This document shows positions 55,001-64,000 of a DNA stretch of 64,000 nt, piece after piece (the first letter of the stretch is position 1; every line of letters begins with the position of its first letter). The DNA lies in contig CM039183.1 in the NCBI GenBank assembly GCA_008360975.2, positions 43,267,850 through 43,331,849 of the forward strand. The letters run 5' to 3'. The notes under the pieces are model-generated. The model was not told the DNA's origin. It searched no databases and was given only the letters and a program-made list of their open reading frames with translations. A program made the translations under genes and the position numbers. This stretch comes from Lichenostomus cassidix (Eukaryota; Chordata; Aves; Passeriformes; Meliphagidae).

Positions 55001-58000
55001 AGTTGTTGGTATGGGTAATCCTGCAAACACACCTAAAATGAGCTGCTAAGAAATTTGCCTACTCTTTGTAAGAAACTATGGCAAATAGAAGTTACTGCTA
55101 AATAAAGTATGGAAGCTTTGAAACTCAGTCGGAATCAGATTACTAATTTGGAATTCTATTTATGCTTTCATACAATGTTTATTAGCAAACAGTATCAAGG
55201 GAATTTCTACTACTCTCAGTATTTTCCACTAACAGATTAACTAATGTAAATTACTTTCTCCCTTCCCTACTCGCACCTTTTCCCCTTGGAGAATATGACA
55301 AAGTAAAGAGGCCTGGTTGGTTAATATATACACTGTCTGAGAATTCACCCTGGCTCTCCATAGTTCAAGTGCATTCTGCACTTGAATTATTGTTTACTTT
55401 GGGGAATTGCATTCCACAGTTTCAGGTAAAGCATTGAAAGGCTCTGTCTCCTTCACAGAGAAAGTTACTCCTCAATGCATGGACCTTCACTGTGCCAGAG
55501 AGCCTCAATTTCAAGCCCTGGCCTGAATACAGTCAGAGCTGTACATGTTGTGCACTCAGGTGATGAGGGCTGACTAAAGGCTACCTGCATGTAAACAACA
55601 GTTTAAACACACAAAGAAACATGCTGAGATGTCAGAGGATCCTTCAAAAATAAATACAAAAAATGCACATGATTTTTTTAGCAATTATCCAGCATGTCTC
55701 TTTTTCTCATTTTTCCTGTTTTAAAAAAAAGACTGTAATAGTAAATACACCTAAATCTTTAATTATGAATTCTATCCAAGGCAACTTACTGTATTGCTAG
55801 TGAATCTGTTCATATATGCTGTGATGACACCGGATTTACTACCTGTGAACAGCTGACAACTGTCTGGCACCCAAGCACAGCTTGTTACCTTGAAAAGACA
55901 ACACAAAGACAAAAAAATTAGAACAGAAAAACTATTCTAACTGCTCTTTGCATTATGCCATAGCATTTGGTCAAACTGATTCTTTACTAGTCATCCTAGG
56001 AAATGCCATGTAAAAAACCTAAACTAAAGAAATCCAAGAGCTAAAATATAAAAAAAAAGAGCTCCAGATTATATTTGTTGCTATGTCAGAAACCACATAA
56101 ACAGGGAGTTCTGTGTAGCCTGGAATTCACAGCTGAAGAGCAGTGAACTAGTGCAGACTTCTAGATCTGCAACTACATCAGCCACCAAAATCTTTTTGGC
56201 AGGATTTTACCAATCACTGGAGCGTGACTGAGATGATGCAGCAAGATTGACAGAGATTATTCCTAGCAGCCTTGTAGGCAATCTTTTTCAAATGGATCCT
56301 AAACTGTAGTGGAGTAGTTCTAATATTGGGCGCCTATATCTTTTTTCTGTGTTGATTTTTCTTTGGACAAAACTTAAATGTTTTTAAATCCACAATTATA
56401 TTCCATAGGAAGAAAAAATTACAAAAATCAAATGAATTCAAAAGGAATCTTTATCTAGTACAGGAAAACAACCAGGAATAAGATACAGTGGAGCCATAAG
56501 GAACATATTCCAAAGGAAATTAAAAAAAAAAAAAAAAAGTTGTGTTTGGATGCTCATGTCCAAAAAAAGCTAAAGCAGGAGCACCTACTGCCAGGCCAAG
56601 CCATCACTTCAACTACCAACATTAAACTGAAGAGCAAGAGACTGATTTCTTTTTACCTGATGGAGCTGTGAACTCTGTATAAAATTTACTGGAGGTTCAC
56701 TTTGCTTGCTTTTCAGTCGTAAAATGTTATCAGCATATCCCCAGCTCAGGATGGCTGACCACTGAATGTCAGTACTGTGCATGCTCCTCACGCCTGAAGG
56801 AAGACACAAAAGGTTGTGTCATACACAGTAAGGCTCAATCACTTTAACAGTCAACAACCAAAGTCTCAGGTTCATGTTTTATCACAAGCTAAAACACAAC
56901 TCCCCCAAAGATTCAAAATAAGGTATTTTCCATTAGGCTACGTAATCTGTAAAGTATTATAAACAAACACAATTTCCAGAGACCGAATGAACATTTAGTT
57001 TTCTCCAAAGACAGTCTGCAACCTGGACAAAGCTTTTTTTGAAGAAGCATTGCATCTCTTGAGAATAGAGAAAAGGGGAAGAGGGTTGACAGTACTTCCC
57101 AGCTAGAGAAATGATTGCTCATAACTTCAAGGAGAATGTCATTTGTTTTTGTTGACTAAATGTGATGTATTTTTGCAAACCTGCACTGGTATATGCTACC
57201 AAGAAAACAAAAGAGATTGTGAGAACCTGTTTGTATATTCTCAATAAGAATCCCTCCAAGAAGTTTAACTGAAAGCAGAAGATCCTTCATCTCTACGTTT
57301 TTACTGTTAACTTTGCTCATTGTCTGCCTCTAAAATCCATTTCTTAAACTTTCCTTTTTGTTGCCACATGAGTTTTCTCATCTGTTCTTCAGTTCTTGGA
57401 CTCAATTTGCTGCCAAGTTCTAAAGTTAAATCCTCATGCTTCAGTCACTTTAATGAAAAAGATGAACTTAGTTACAGAATGCCTCTATTGTAGTATTCAA
57501 AATTACAAGTAAAATCCACTCTCCAGGGAAGATACCACACATGTAAAAGCTGTTAATGGAATTATAAATTAATCTTTAGCAAAAGCAACTAAATTTGGGA
57601 AGTTTGCTGGAGAACAACAGTAGCATTAGATTTTTGTTTATGGCTCATTTCACATTTACTGTGCATATAGAGAATAATCACAAATTCATACCTTGCTCCT
57701 TGCTATATATCATCAAAAGGCAAAACTTGCTGGACAAACCACAGATAGCTTTAGTTGGTAAAGCTTGGAGAGAGCCAAACCTTTCTCCATGTGGTTGGCT
57801 AAAGCAGACAACAGGGTCTGGAGCACTTGGGGAACCAACATATTCTCCCCACTTCAAGCCTTTTATCCATGGTAATGGACTCTAAAAGAAGCACAAGATA
57901 AGGTTCAAATTATAGAATTTCCTGAAAAACAATTTCATTAGTAATGGCAAATGATTTCTATCACTTTCCTGTAAACAATCACATGGTAAGGACAGCTGAA

Positions 58001-61000
58001 GATTTACATCAAAAACCACTAGAACAACAAGTTCAAAGCATTATAGTTCCACCACTTTAACTGTTGACTTTAAGTGGTTTCTACTACTTCTTTAAAGGCA
58101 TAAGCAGCAAGCTTCTAGTTCAGGCAGTTTAGTGAAAAATACACATTTCTCTAAATCTAAGGATTCACTTTCTCTCTGGACTTCAGGGAAAACAAGTGTA
58201 TGAAGTGAAGAAAGTTTAACTGTCCTACAGGCAGTAAAAAACCTGAGGATGGAATAAAGTACAGTGTGTGTTTGCCTACTACAGATCTGCACACAGATTC
58301 CACAATTCATCACTGAAAATATAAAACTGGTTAAGTGAAATGCTTTTCTACACCTATTTGCCAAAACCAAGATAAATTCAGATCTTAGTTTACACAAAAT
58401 GTAACACAAATGCATGATGGTATTTTCACTATCACTTACTAATTTTGTGTATTTTCTTTAAAGTACAGAATAGCAAGGTGCACTTCTAGGAAGGAAACTA
58501 TACGAAGGATACAGGGTAGACCAATTACAGCATATGAATATTAATTAAACCATCTTGCAATTCAAAATTACATACTGGATAAATTATTTCTTTAGTGTGT
58601 TCTCTGGTTTCTCTGAAAGCAAACTGCACTAGTAGTCCCATGGCAGCAGGAAGTTCTCCTTCCATGATAAGCCTGGATCCAGGTCTACTAACATGAGCTG
58701 TATGGAATAGCTGGCGAGGTGTTTGCCCATATGTTTTTATCATTGTTTCAAGGGCTCTTCTCTGAACAGGATCTTCAACAGCAGAAACATCCATCCCAAA
58801 ATAGGTCTACAGGGAAAAAAAAAGGGGGAGGGGCAAGAATAAGCTTGTTAAGTTTGTCTTTTGGAAAGATTTTGCAACAAATACACACAAATTCAGAGGC
58901 AGACAATTCAGTTGTTTGCTTAAGGTGTGGACCAGAAGTCCTCCCACAATGGCTGTGCTGACTGTAGAGCCTGAGAACAATAACCTTGTCACCTCCTCTT
59001 TATTGCAATGACTACCACTTTAAGGATTACCATGTGAGCTGCTCTTACCTACGTGCCATGACCAATTTCTGTCAAAGAGGTTTTCTGTGAGACCTTAATC
59101 AATCTGTGCAAAACTGGAAGGGTTGCTGATGATATACAAGAGAACCAGAAAGAGTTGGAGAAGTTTTCTTTGCCTCTTTTTAATGAGCATACTAAAGCTC
59201 TCTTTTGGGGTAGGAAACGAGAAAGAAACCCCATACTTCAAGAGAGAGGAAATTATTTCCTTCTACTTGTCTTTCATGCCTCTCCAATTGTGCACCACAC
59301 GCTTTTCCTCAGTCACACCAAAGGTCTTGGATTTTCACTTAAAAAAATTATGAACAATATTTGAACCTCAATGTACTAACCAAATCAATACTTAAGCACA
59401 AAAAGAGGGAAAGAAAGCGAAGTATTTGGATGGCTACTTGAAAAAGCCATCACTGCTATACACTACTGTTTTATTACCTTTTCTAGCCATAGAACAAATA
59501 CTAAAACCAGGAAACATTTGAATGCATTTAAAACCAGGACTACCTGCTTGGCAAACCTTGTGATAGTAAGGACTGAAGCTAAAGAACACAATCCAAGACA
59601 TCCACGTTACAATTAAGTAGTGAAACTCTGTAAGTCTTTCCATTAAATGAAGACTTATTTGAAAATAAATTTACTGTAGAGAAAAGTGCACGTTTGAGGG
59701 ACAGAATACAAGAGGTATATGAAGGAACACACTATAAGCTCAGGACAAGCAGAACTATTTTAATCCTATCAAAAGCTCCATTACCACCTGCCTAAATTAA
59801 AAGCTTTTGAATTAGGCAGAAGCAGACACACACAGTTACAATAATCAGACTACTGCAAGCCACTGCAAACAATTATCCAGGAAGTCTAAATCCCAGACCT
59901 GATCATCCCCCACACCTAGTTCAAGGCAAGAAGGAAGAACAAAAATTCACCAAGTCTCACAATACTCCCTGGGATCTTACAGTCCAACACTGAAATGGTT
60001 AAAGCCTTTCCTTATTCTACAACACTTCATGAGCAAGGAATCTTGTTTCATGCTGGATGTTTTCCAAGCAAGGCAGATCAAAGTCTCCCCCATTAAGTTA
60101 CTAAGGACAATGAACAAACACAGTGCTTAACAAATACTTACTGCAGGATGAAAGACATTAATAGCCTGAACAGAGGCCTTGCCTTTTTGCTTATAACCAA
60201 ACACCAAGTCAATCCAGTGACAGATTGTCTGGGAAACATGATCAGACTCCAAAGCCTGACGATGAATCAAGATGAACAGACGAGGATCATTACGAGCCCA
60301 GGGTGGAAGATTGACATGGTTAACTCTGTCACCATTTTGACGTACTCCAAAATCAAAACCTAGAAACAGGGGAGCAAATATTCCAACATTAGTTGACAGT
60401 AACTTCAAAAGGGTCTTTCTAGGGTTCTACAAAATTAAATTATTAAACACAGTGATTACTGATCAACAAAGCAGCATAATTAACAAGTTCCTCCAAAACA
60501 CATTCAGCTGTACACACTCATTCAAAGAAAAAAAAAAAAAATCAGAAAACAGCAAACTCCCTTGCCCCACAGACAAAATTAGGGAAGAACTTAGCTTAAG
60601 ACCTACATAAGTCCCATATGCTCTTCTAGCATATCCCACAAATTTGTGCCAGATTTCTCCCCTACATCTACTACTTAGCATTTTCAGCCAAGGGATATAA
60701 ATGTTCTCAGTTTCAACCCATAAACTCATACAATCATACAACTCTTTTGGGTATGTAGTTTTGTTGTACTTTTAGTATACCTTCTCTGTTAACTAAAAAG
60801 TCGGGAAGGTAGAAAAATTCTGGTATAAGCTCCTTTACATCAGTCATTGATTCATACGAAGAGAGTCGCCAGGTTGTATTGGTAGAGTGAAAAGTTCTGT
60901 CTGGGATGTCAAAACTTTGATCTGTAAAGAAATCCAAACTGAATTGTTACATTGATGGACACTAACAGCTGCACATCTGCAACTTCACATAGTTAACTGC

Positions 61001-63848
61001 TCTCCAGTTAGCTGAGAACATTTAGAATTATTTTATCTCAATTGCTATGTGTTACACACATGCACTGCAAGTCAAATATAGGTCAGATTTTTATGCTACA
61101 GAAACTAAGGTATAAACATCAGATGAACAGCTTTATAGTCTAGCTTGAAAATTTCAAGAATGGATCTACTATTAATGTATACCAGATTTAATTTTACCGA
61201 GCCCAGCTGTTTGGAATTGAAAAACTATGCTAAATAGGGTAAAATAGAGCATTCTTTGGTCATCAGAACAAGATCCAGATGTGAAAGGCAAGTGCAAGCA
61301 AATGTAAACCTACCTTGATAAGCTAAAAACATTTTAGTAAAAGGTGGCAGCCTAACTAGGAAATGAAGCACAGTTCCACTGTTAGAATAATGAGATCCAT
61401 AGTGATATGGTTGCACAGGGGGCATTGGATCATCCTCTCGTGCTCCTTTACGGTACTCTTCTTCTAAATACTAGAAAGACAGTAGACAAAAAAAATCCTC
61501 CTGCTTAGATGCATTCCAATAACAAAAAAAAAGAGCTTGCTTAAATTGTTTGGGAATAAGATCTAAAACTTTTCAGAAACATACATTTAAAAGTGATTTC
61601 AAATCAAATACATTTTTAAATGTTTAAAGACACACAATCGTTTTTACAATCCACTTAGGTAAACTCTTTAGCCAATTTAAATTAGCTGTTTTCCATTATT
61701 TATTACTTTTCCTTTTCCCCACTCCCCCTCTTGTTTTCTAACACAGCAGAGTCACGGAAAAAAACAGTATTTGCAAACAATACACTAGACCATGGTGATA
61801 CAGACATAAGTTTGAAAGTCCAGCTTGAATTCTCCAGTTGTTGCTATTTCCTACAGCCTTTAAAACATTTCAAAGAGAAAAATAAAAAAAGCACCACTAT
61901 CATTGTAGGGCATGTTAAAATTACAGAGTACTTGAGGGAAAACAGCCCTTCTGTCATCAAACAGAACAAACAGCTACAAATTCCAAAGTAATTTCAACTA
62001 AACAGCAGTAAATTATCTTCCTGATCTTTAGGGATCTTTAAATATATACAAGTTCCTATGTAAGGTGGTACCCATTTAAATTCCTCAGCAGTATCACATG
62101 GAAGGACTACAGTGATTTATGATTTCAGGTACAGGAACAAACAAGTTCCAAGCATGTTATTAAAAAAAATCCCAGGAAATGTTTCCTGGAAAATATACTG
62201 GAAAGAAGAATTCTGTAGACATGAAATACTGTATTTGTGGTTTCTTCTTCCTCCACCAATGTACGTTACAAAAATTAAAGCCACTGTGTCACTTATACAT
62301 GGGACAAAGGCAAGAAAAAAAGTTATCCAAATTACCTTGTAAGTATCCACATAACGATCCTCTTTTTCTTTAGACTGCACAGCTATTGGCTTGACCAGAT
62401 TTCTGCAACAGAAGCAATACTGATATGTTGTAATTTTTACAACAATATCGATTCATATCATTTAACAATGTGTTAAGAATAACACTTTTAATAAAATGAA
62501 AAGCACAAGGACACCTTAGTAACACCTTTCAGTGAAGTTCAGGAAAAAAAAAAGCAACTTTTAGTTAGTGCTAAAGACAAACTCAGATCCACAGCACAGT
62601 AACAGGCAAGCAAATGCCAAGTGCCTCAGTCAAATCAGACACATCCTATCAAGGCAAAGACTTAGTGCACACAAATGTAAAATCAGCTTAACAGAAATTT
62701 ATTAGGGTGGGACAATTCACTCAAATCCATTCACAATGAAGTCTATGACTTTGTAACCAACCAAGTAATTTATAATATTATTTCTTTTTCTATTTAAATT
62801 TTGCTAATTGGCCTGTAAGTCTTTAATCATATGAATTTAAACATATAACTTGTATTTACATCTGTGAACTATACATATCCTATTGAGACAGAGTAAGTCC
62901 AACACATTGCATTTGAATCTAGACACCTGTTTTATTTCAATATCCCAGGTGAAGCAGCCACTTACTATAAAAGTCCAAGTTATTACAGATGAGGTTTGTC
63001 CCTGACCAGTTCCATTTGTGTGTGTGTGCAGTTTAGTACAATGAAGCTAAAAAGCTATACAGGATGATCAGTTCAAGTATTTGGAAATAAATAGTTTCAA
63101 GCATTTCATTTTACCTATATACCGAGGGATCATTTAGGTCCAGAGTTTCACTGGTGTAGTCAGAAAGTATAAAAGGAAATACTGGATATTGCATGAGATC
63201 ATTGAAGGAACGGCCTGCATGTTTGTTTAAATGAGTCAGATACTCAAAGTTAGTAATCTGTCCTGTGCACCACAGGTGGGTCAAAGCAGTAATGTTTCCA
63301 TATTCCAAAAGGTTAGGTAAATTGTTAGTCAAGATGTTGTGGTACACATCATCACGGACCTAGAAGAAAATACCATACATTTAATCATACAATTTACAAA
63401 GCTTCAAACTACCAAGACTAAGTTTCTCTCATTTTACATGTTTTCAGATATCTGCTGAAATGGAATAATGTCTAGTATTACTAAGATTCTTTAATGTCTT
63501 AATATATCAGAGATGTGTTTTACAACATCCCCATGATTGTCTAGAAGTCTAGCTGAGCCACATTCTTTCAAAGGTATTAGGCAGACTTTAATTAGTCCAT
63601 GCAACAGGTTTCTTAAAAACTAATGCATAAATATACATATTATAAAGACACAGCAAAATGCTTTGGTACATTACTCTGCATTGGTGCCACAGTACCTTTG
63701 TATTATCGAAAGCCAAGAGTAAAGTTCTGCCATTCGTTAAAAATATTTCCACGGCATTGTCTCTTAACTGCCACCAGCGCTTATGAACTTCCTTAATTTC
63801 CTCATACGTCCAAGAAAATGATGCTGGTTCAGTTTCTCCATGAAAACT
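48871..63848 (-). CDS. LYST: LYST, lysosomal trafficking regulator (3' part, last 15 coding exons)
   Basis: Fifteen exons (listed separately) total 2244 bp and splice in frame to 747 residues plus TGA; all have AG acceptors and GT donors with matching phases. LYST is a very large cytosolic BEACH protein (about 3800 residues in human) that controls the size and secretion of lysosomes and lysosome-related organelles; its loss causes Chediak-Higashi syndrome. In fragment numbering, residues 1-51 are the end of the PH-like domain, about 55-360 the BEACH domain ([20 protein letters not shown], then [23 protein letters not shown] and FGYKQKGKA), and about 400-745 the WD40 repeats. The protein ends SSYAAG, as in human. 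Similarity to human LYST is very high throughout, which separates it from NBEA, LRBA and WDFY3. The 5' three quarters of the gene lie right of the window. Confidence 0.97.
50354..50425 (-). CDS. LYST: LYST exon: WD40 repeat (72 bp)
   Basis: Acceptor TTTTTTTCAG and donor GTAAG/GTAAAA frame 72 bp (phase 2 to 2). It reads [20 protein letters not shown] and PIV. It is the smallest exon but one of the fifteen. Confidence 0.93.
50629..50785 (-). CDS. LYST: LYST exon: WD40 repeat
   Basis: Acceptor GTTGCAG and donor GTAAG/GTAATT frame 157 bp. It reads [20 protein letters not shown], then [19 protein letters not shown] and LENGVVR. Here GVSV replaces the human GVSI. Confidence 0.95.
51786..51883 (-). 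CDS. LYST: LYST exon: WD40 repeat
   Basis: Acceptor TTCTTCAG and donor TTCAG/GTATAT frame 98 bp. It reads [20 protein letters not shown] and [11 protein letters not shown], the start of the next WD repeat. Confidence 0.95.
52185..52324 (-). CDS. LYST: LYST exon: WD40 repeat
   Basis: Acceptor TTTTTCAG and donor AACAG/GTACAA frame 140 bp. It has the WD40 pattern [16 protein letters not shown], then [15 protein letters not shown]. Confidence 0.96.
54744..54833 (+). repeat. A/C-rich low-complexity tract
   Basis: About 90 bp made of A runs broken by CC, CCC and CCCC, ending in C6. The minus strand is a T/G tract and produces the meaningless [13 protein letters not shown] frames seen there. Confidence 0.85.
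55790..55888 (-). CDS. LYST: LYST exon: WD40 region
   Basis: Acceptor TTTTCAAG and donor AATACA/GTAAGT frame 33 codons, phase 0 to 0. It reads [20 protein letters not shown] and [13 protein letters not shown]. It is too short to stand out as an open frame. Confidence 0.94.
56657..56793 (-). CDS. LYST: LYST exon: WD40 region
   Basis: Acceptor CTTCAG and donor ATCAG/GTAAAA frame 137 bp. It contains [20 protein letters not shown] and [17 protein letters not shown]. Confidence 0.96.
57692..57881 (-). CDS. LYST: LYST exon: start of WD40 region
   Basis: Acceptor TCTTTTAG and donor GCAAG/GTATGA frame 190 bp. It reads [20 protein letters not shown], then [19 protein letters not shown] and [11 protein letters not shown]. 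It matches the human protein with a few changes. Confidence 0.95.
58576..58806 (-). CDS. LYST: LYST exon: end of BEACH domain and linker
   Basis: Acceptor CCTGTAG and donor ATCCA/GTATGT frame 77 codons, phase 0 to 0. It starts [20 protein letters not shown] and includes YGQTPRQLF, the usual BEACH end, then [19 protein letters not shown] leading to the WD40 part. Confidence 0.96.
60142..60359 (-). CDS. LYST: LYST exon: BEACH domain
   Basis: Acceptor TTTCTAG and donor CCTGCA/GTAAGT frame 218 bp. It carries [20 protein letters not shown], then [18 protein letters not shown] and [16 protein letters not shown], the core of the BEACH fold. Confidence 0.96.
60781..60921 (-). CDS. LYST: LYST exon: BEACH domain
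   Basis: Acceptor TTTACAG and donor GAAG/GTATAC frame 141 bp (phase 1 to 1). It reads [18 protein letters not shown] and [25 protein letters not shown](L/M)P is a family-wide BEACH motif. Confidence 0.96.
61314..61470 (-). CDS. LYST: LYST exon: BEACH domain
   Basis: Acceptor TTTCTAG and donor TCAAG/GTAGGT frame 157 bp (phase 0 in, 1 out). It contains [18 protein letters not shown] and [18 protein letters not shown], the YGSHYS motif shared by BEACH proteins, then [11 protein letters not shown]. Confidence 0.96.
62336..62402 (-). CDS. LYST: LYST exon: BEACH domain
   Basis: Acceptor CTGTTGCAG and donor CAAG/GTAATT frame 67 bp. An Arg codon is completed by the first base, then [20 protein letters not shown] and YK. 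Human reads NLSKPIAVQYKEKEDRY as I recall it. Confidence 0.95.
63115..63359 (-). CDS. LYST: LYST exon: start of BEACH domain
   Basis: Acceptor TTCTAG and donor ATATAG/GTAAAA frame 245 bp (phase 0 in, 2 out). It carries [20 protein letters not shown] and the BEACH signature [20 protein letters not shown] followed by QYPVFPFIL. It is one of the most conserved segments of the family. Confidence 0.96.
63696..63848 (-). CDS. LYST: LYST exon: end of PH-like domain
   Basis: Acceptor TTCTACAG and donor ACAAAG/GTACTG frame 51 codons, phase 0 to 0. It reads [15 protein letters not shown] and [19 protein letters not shown], the final strands of the PH-like fold that packs on the BEACH domain. The stretch from 63849 to 64000 is intron. 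Confidence 0.93.
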
Positions 63849-64000
63849 CTGTAGAATTTGCAATTTAAAAAGTTACTTAAAATAGCAGATTTTCCAGACA
63901 AGAAACCCTTCAGTGAAGCCACGTCATAACAATAGAGCATATCATAAGACAAACTTTCATTTTAATGTGATGCTTTAATACATTGTTGTGATTTTCTTTA

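Larger units (their letters stand above)
49010..55789 (-). other. LYST: LYST introns among the last six exons
   Basis: Introns at 49010-50353, 50426-50628, 50786-51785, 51884-52184 and 52325-55789. All are AT-rich. The largest holds an A/C-rich tract at 54744-54833 and an unrecognised 127-codon minus frame at 53983-54366. No known interspersed repeat is evident. Confidence 0.75.
55889..63695 (-). other. LYST: LYST introns among the upstream nine exons in view
   Basis: Introns at 55889-56656, 56794-57691, 57882-58575, 58807-60141, 60360-60780, 60922-61313, 61471-62335, 62403-63114 and 63360-63695. They are short and AT-rich with A tracts (for example A18 at about 56522). No CR1 or other interspersed repeat was recognised, in contrast with the left half of the window. 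Confidence 0.75.

Overview
The window is vertebrate nuclear DNA, almost certainly from a bird. It is AT-rich intron and intergenic sequence with two sharp CpG islands, several truncated CR1 LINEs of avian type, and an avian-type solo LTR that opens with the bases TGTCCTGGTTTTGGCTGGGA. Three protein-coding genes can be read by splicing exons on the minus strand, all in the same direction: LYST (right), GNG4 (middle) and B3GALNT2 (left). Gene names rest on my memory of the human proteins; exon ends rest on GT/AG sites and on reading phases that join without a break.

Layout: 1-18855 holds the first five coding exons of B3GALNT2 (first 211 residues); the rest of the gene lies left of the window. 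Its 12.8-kb intron 1 carries a CR1 copy close to exon 2 and a decayed ERV-L-like provirus (about 14545-17565) whose 5' LTR is interrupted by a younger solo LTR. The B3GALNT2 CpG island lies at about 18.2-19.25 kb. The next 9 kb (19.25-28.3 kb) is intergenic, with two CR1 copies. GNG4 (two coding exons, complete 74-residue protein) occupies 30403-36933, with a likely noncoding first exon in the CpG island at 42.95-43.78 kb. A 0.75-kb CR1 fragment sits directly upstream of that island. From 48871 to 63848 lie the last fifteen coding exons of LYST, 747 residues covering the end of the PH-like domain, the BEACH domain and the WD40 repeats to the stop codon. The order LYST-GNG4-B3GALNT2 on one strand matches the human 1q42 neighbourhood.

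The three genes do not form one pathway: B3GALNT2 is an ER glycosyltransferase of the dystroglycan glycan, GNG4 a heterotrimeric G-protein gamma subunit, LYST a BEACH protein controlling lysosome-related organelles. I found no convincing undescribed system. The most interesting non-genic points are the nested LTRs, the CR1 copies next to a splice acceptor and next to a promoter, and a G-quadruplex-capable tract in the GNG4 island. No tRNA, rRNA or CRISPR was seen.
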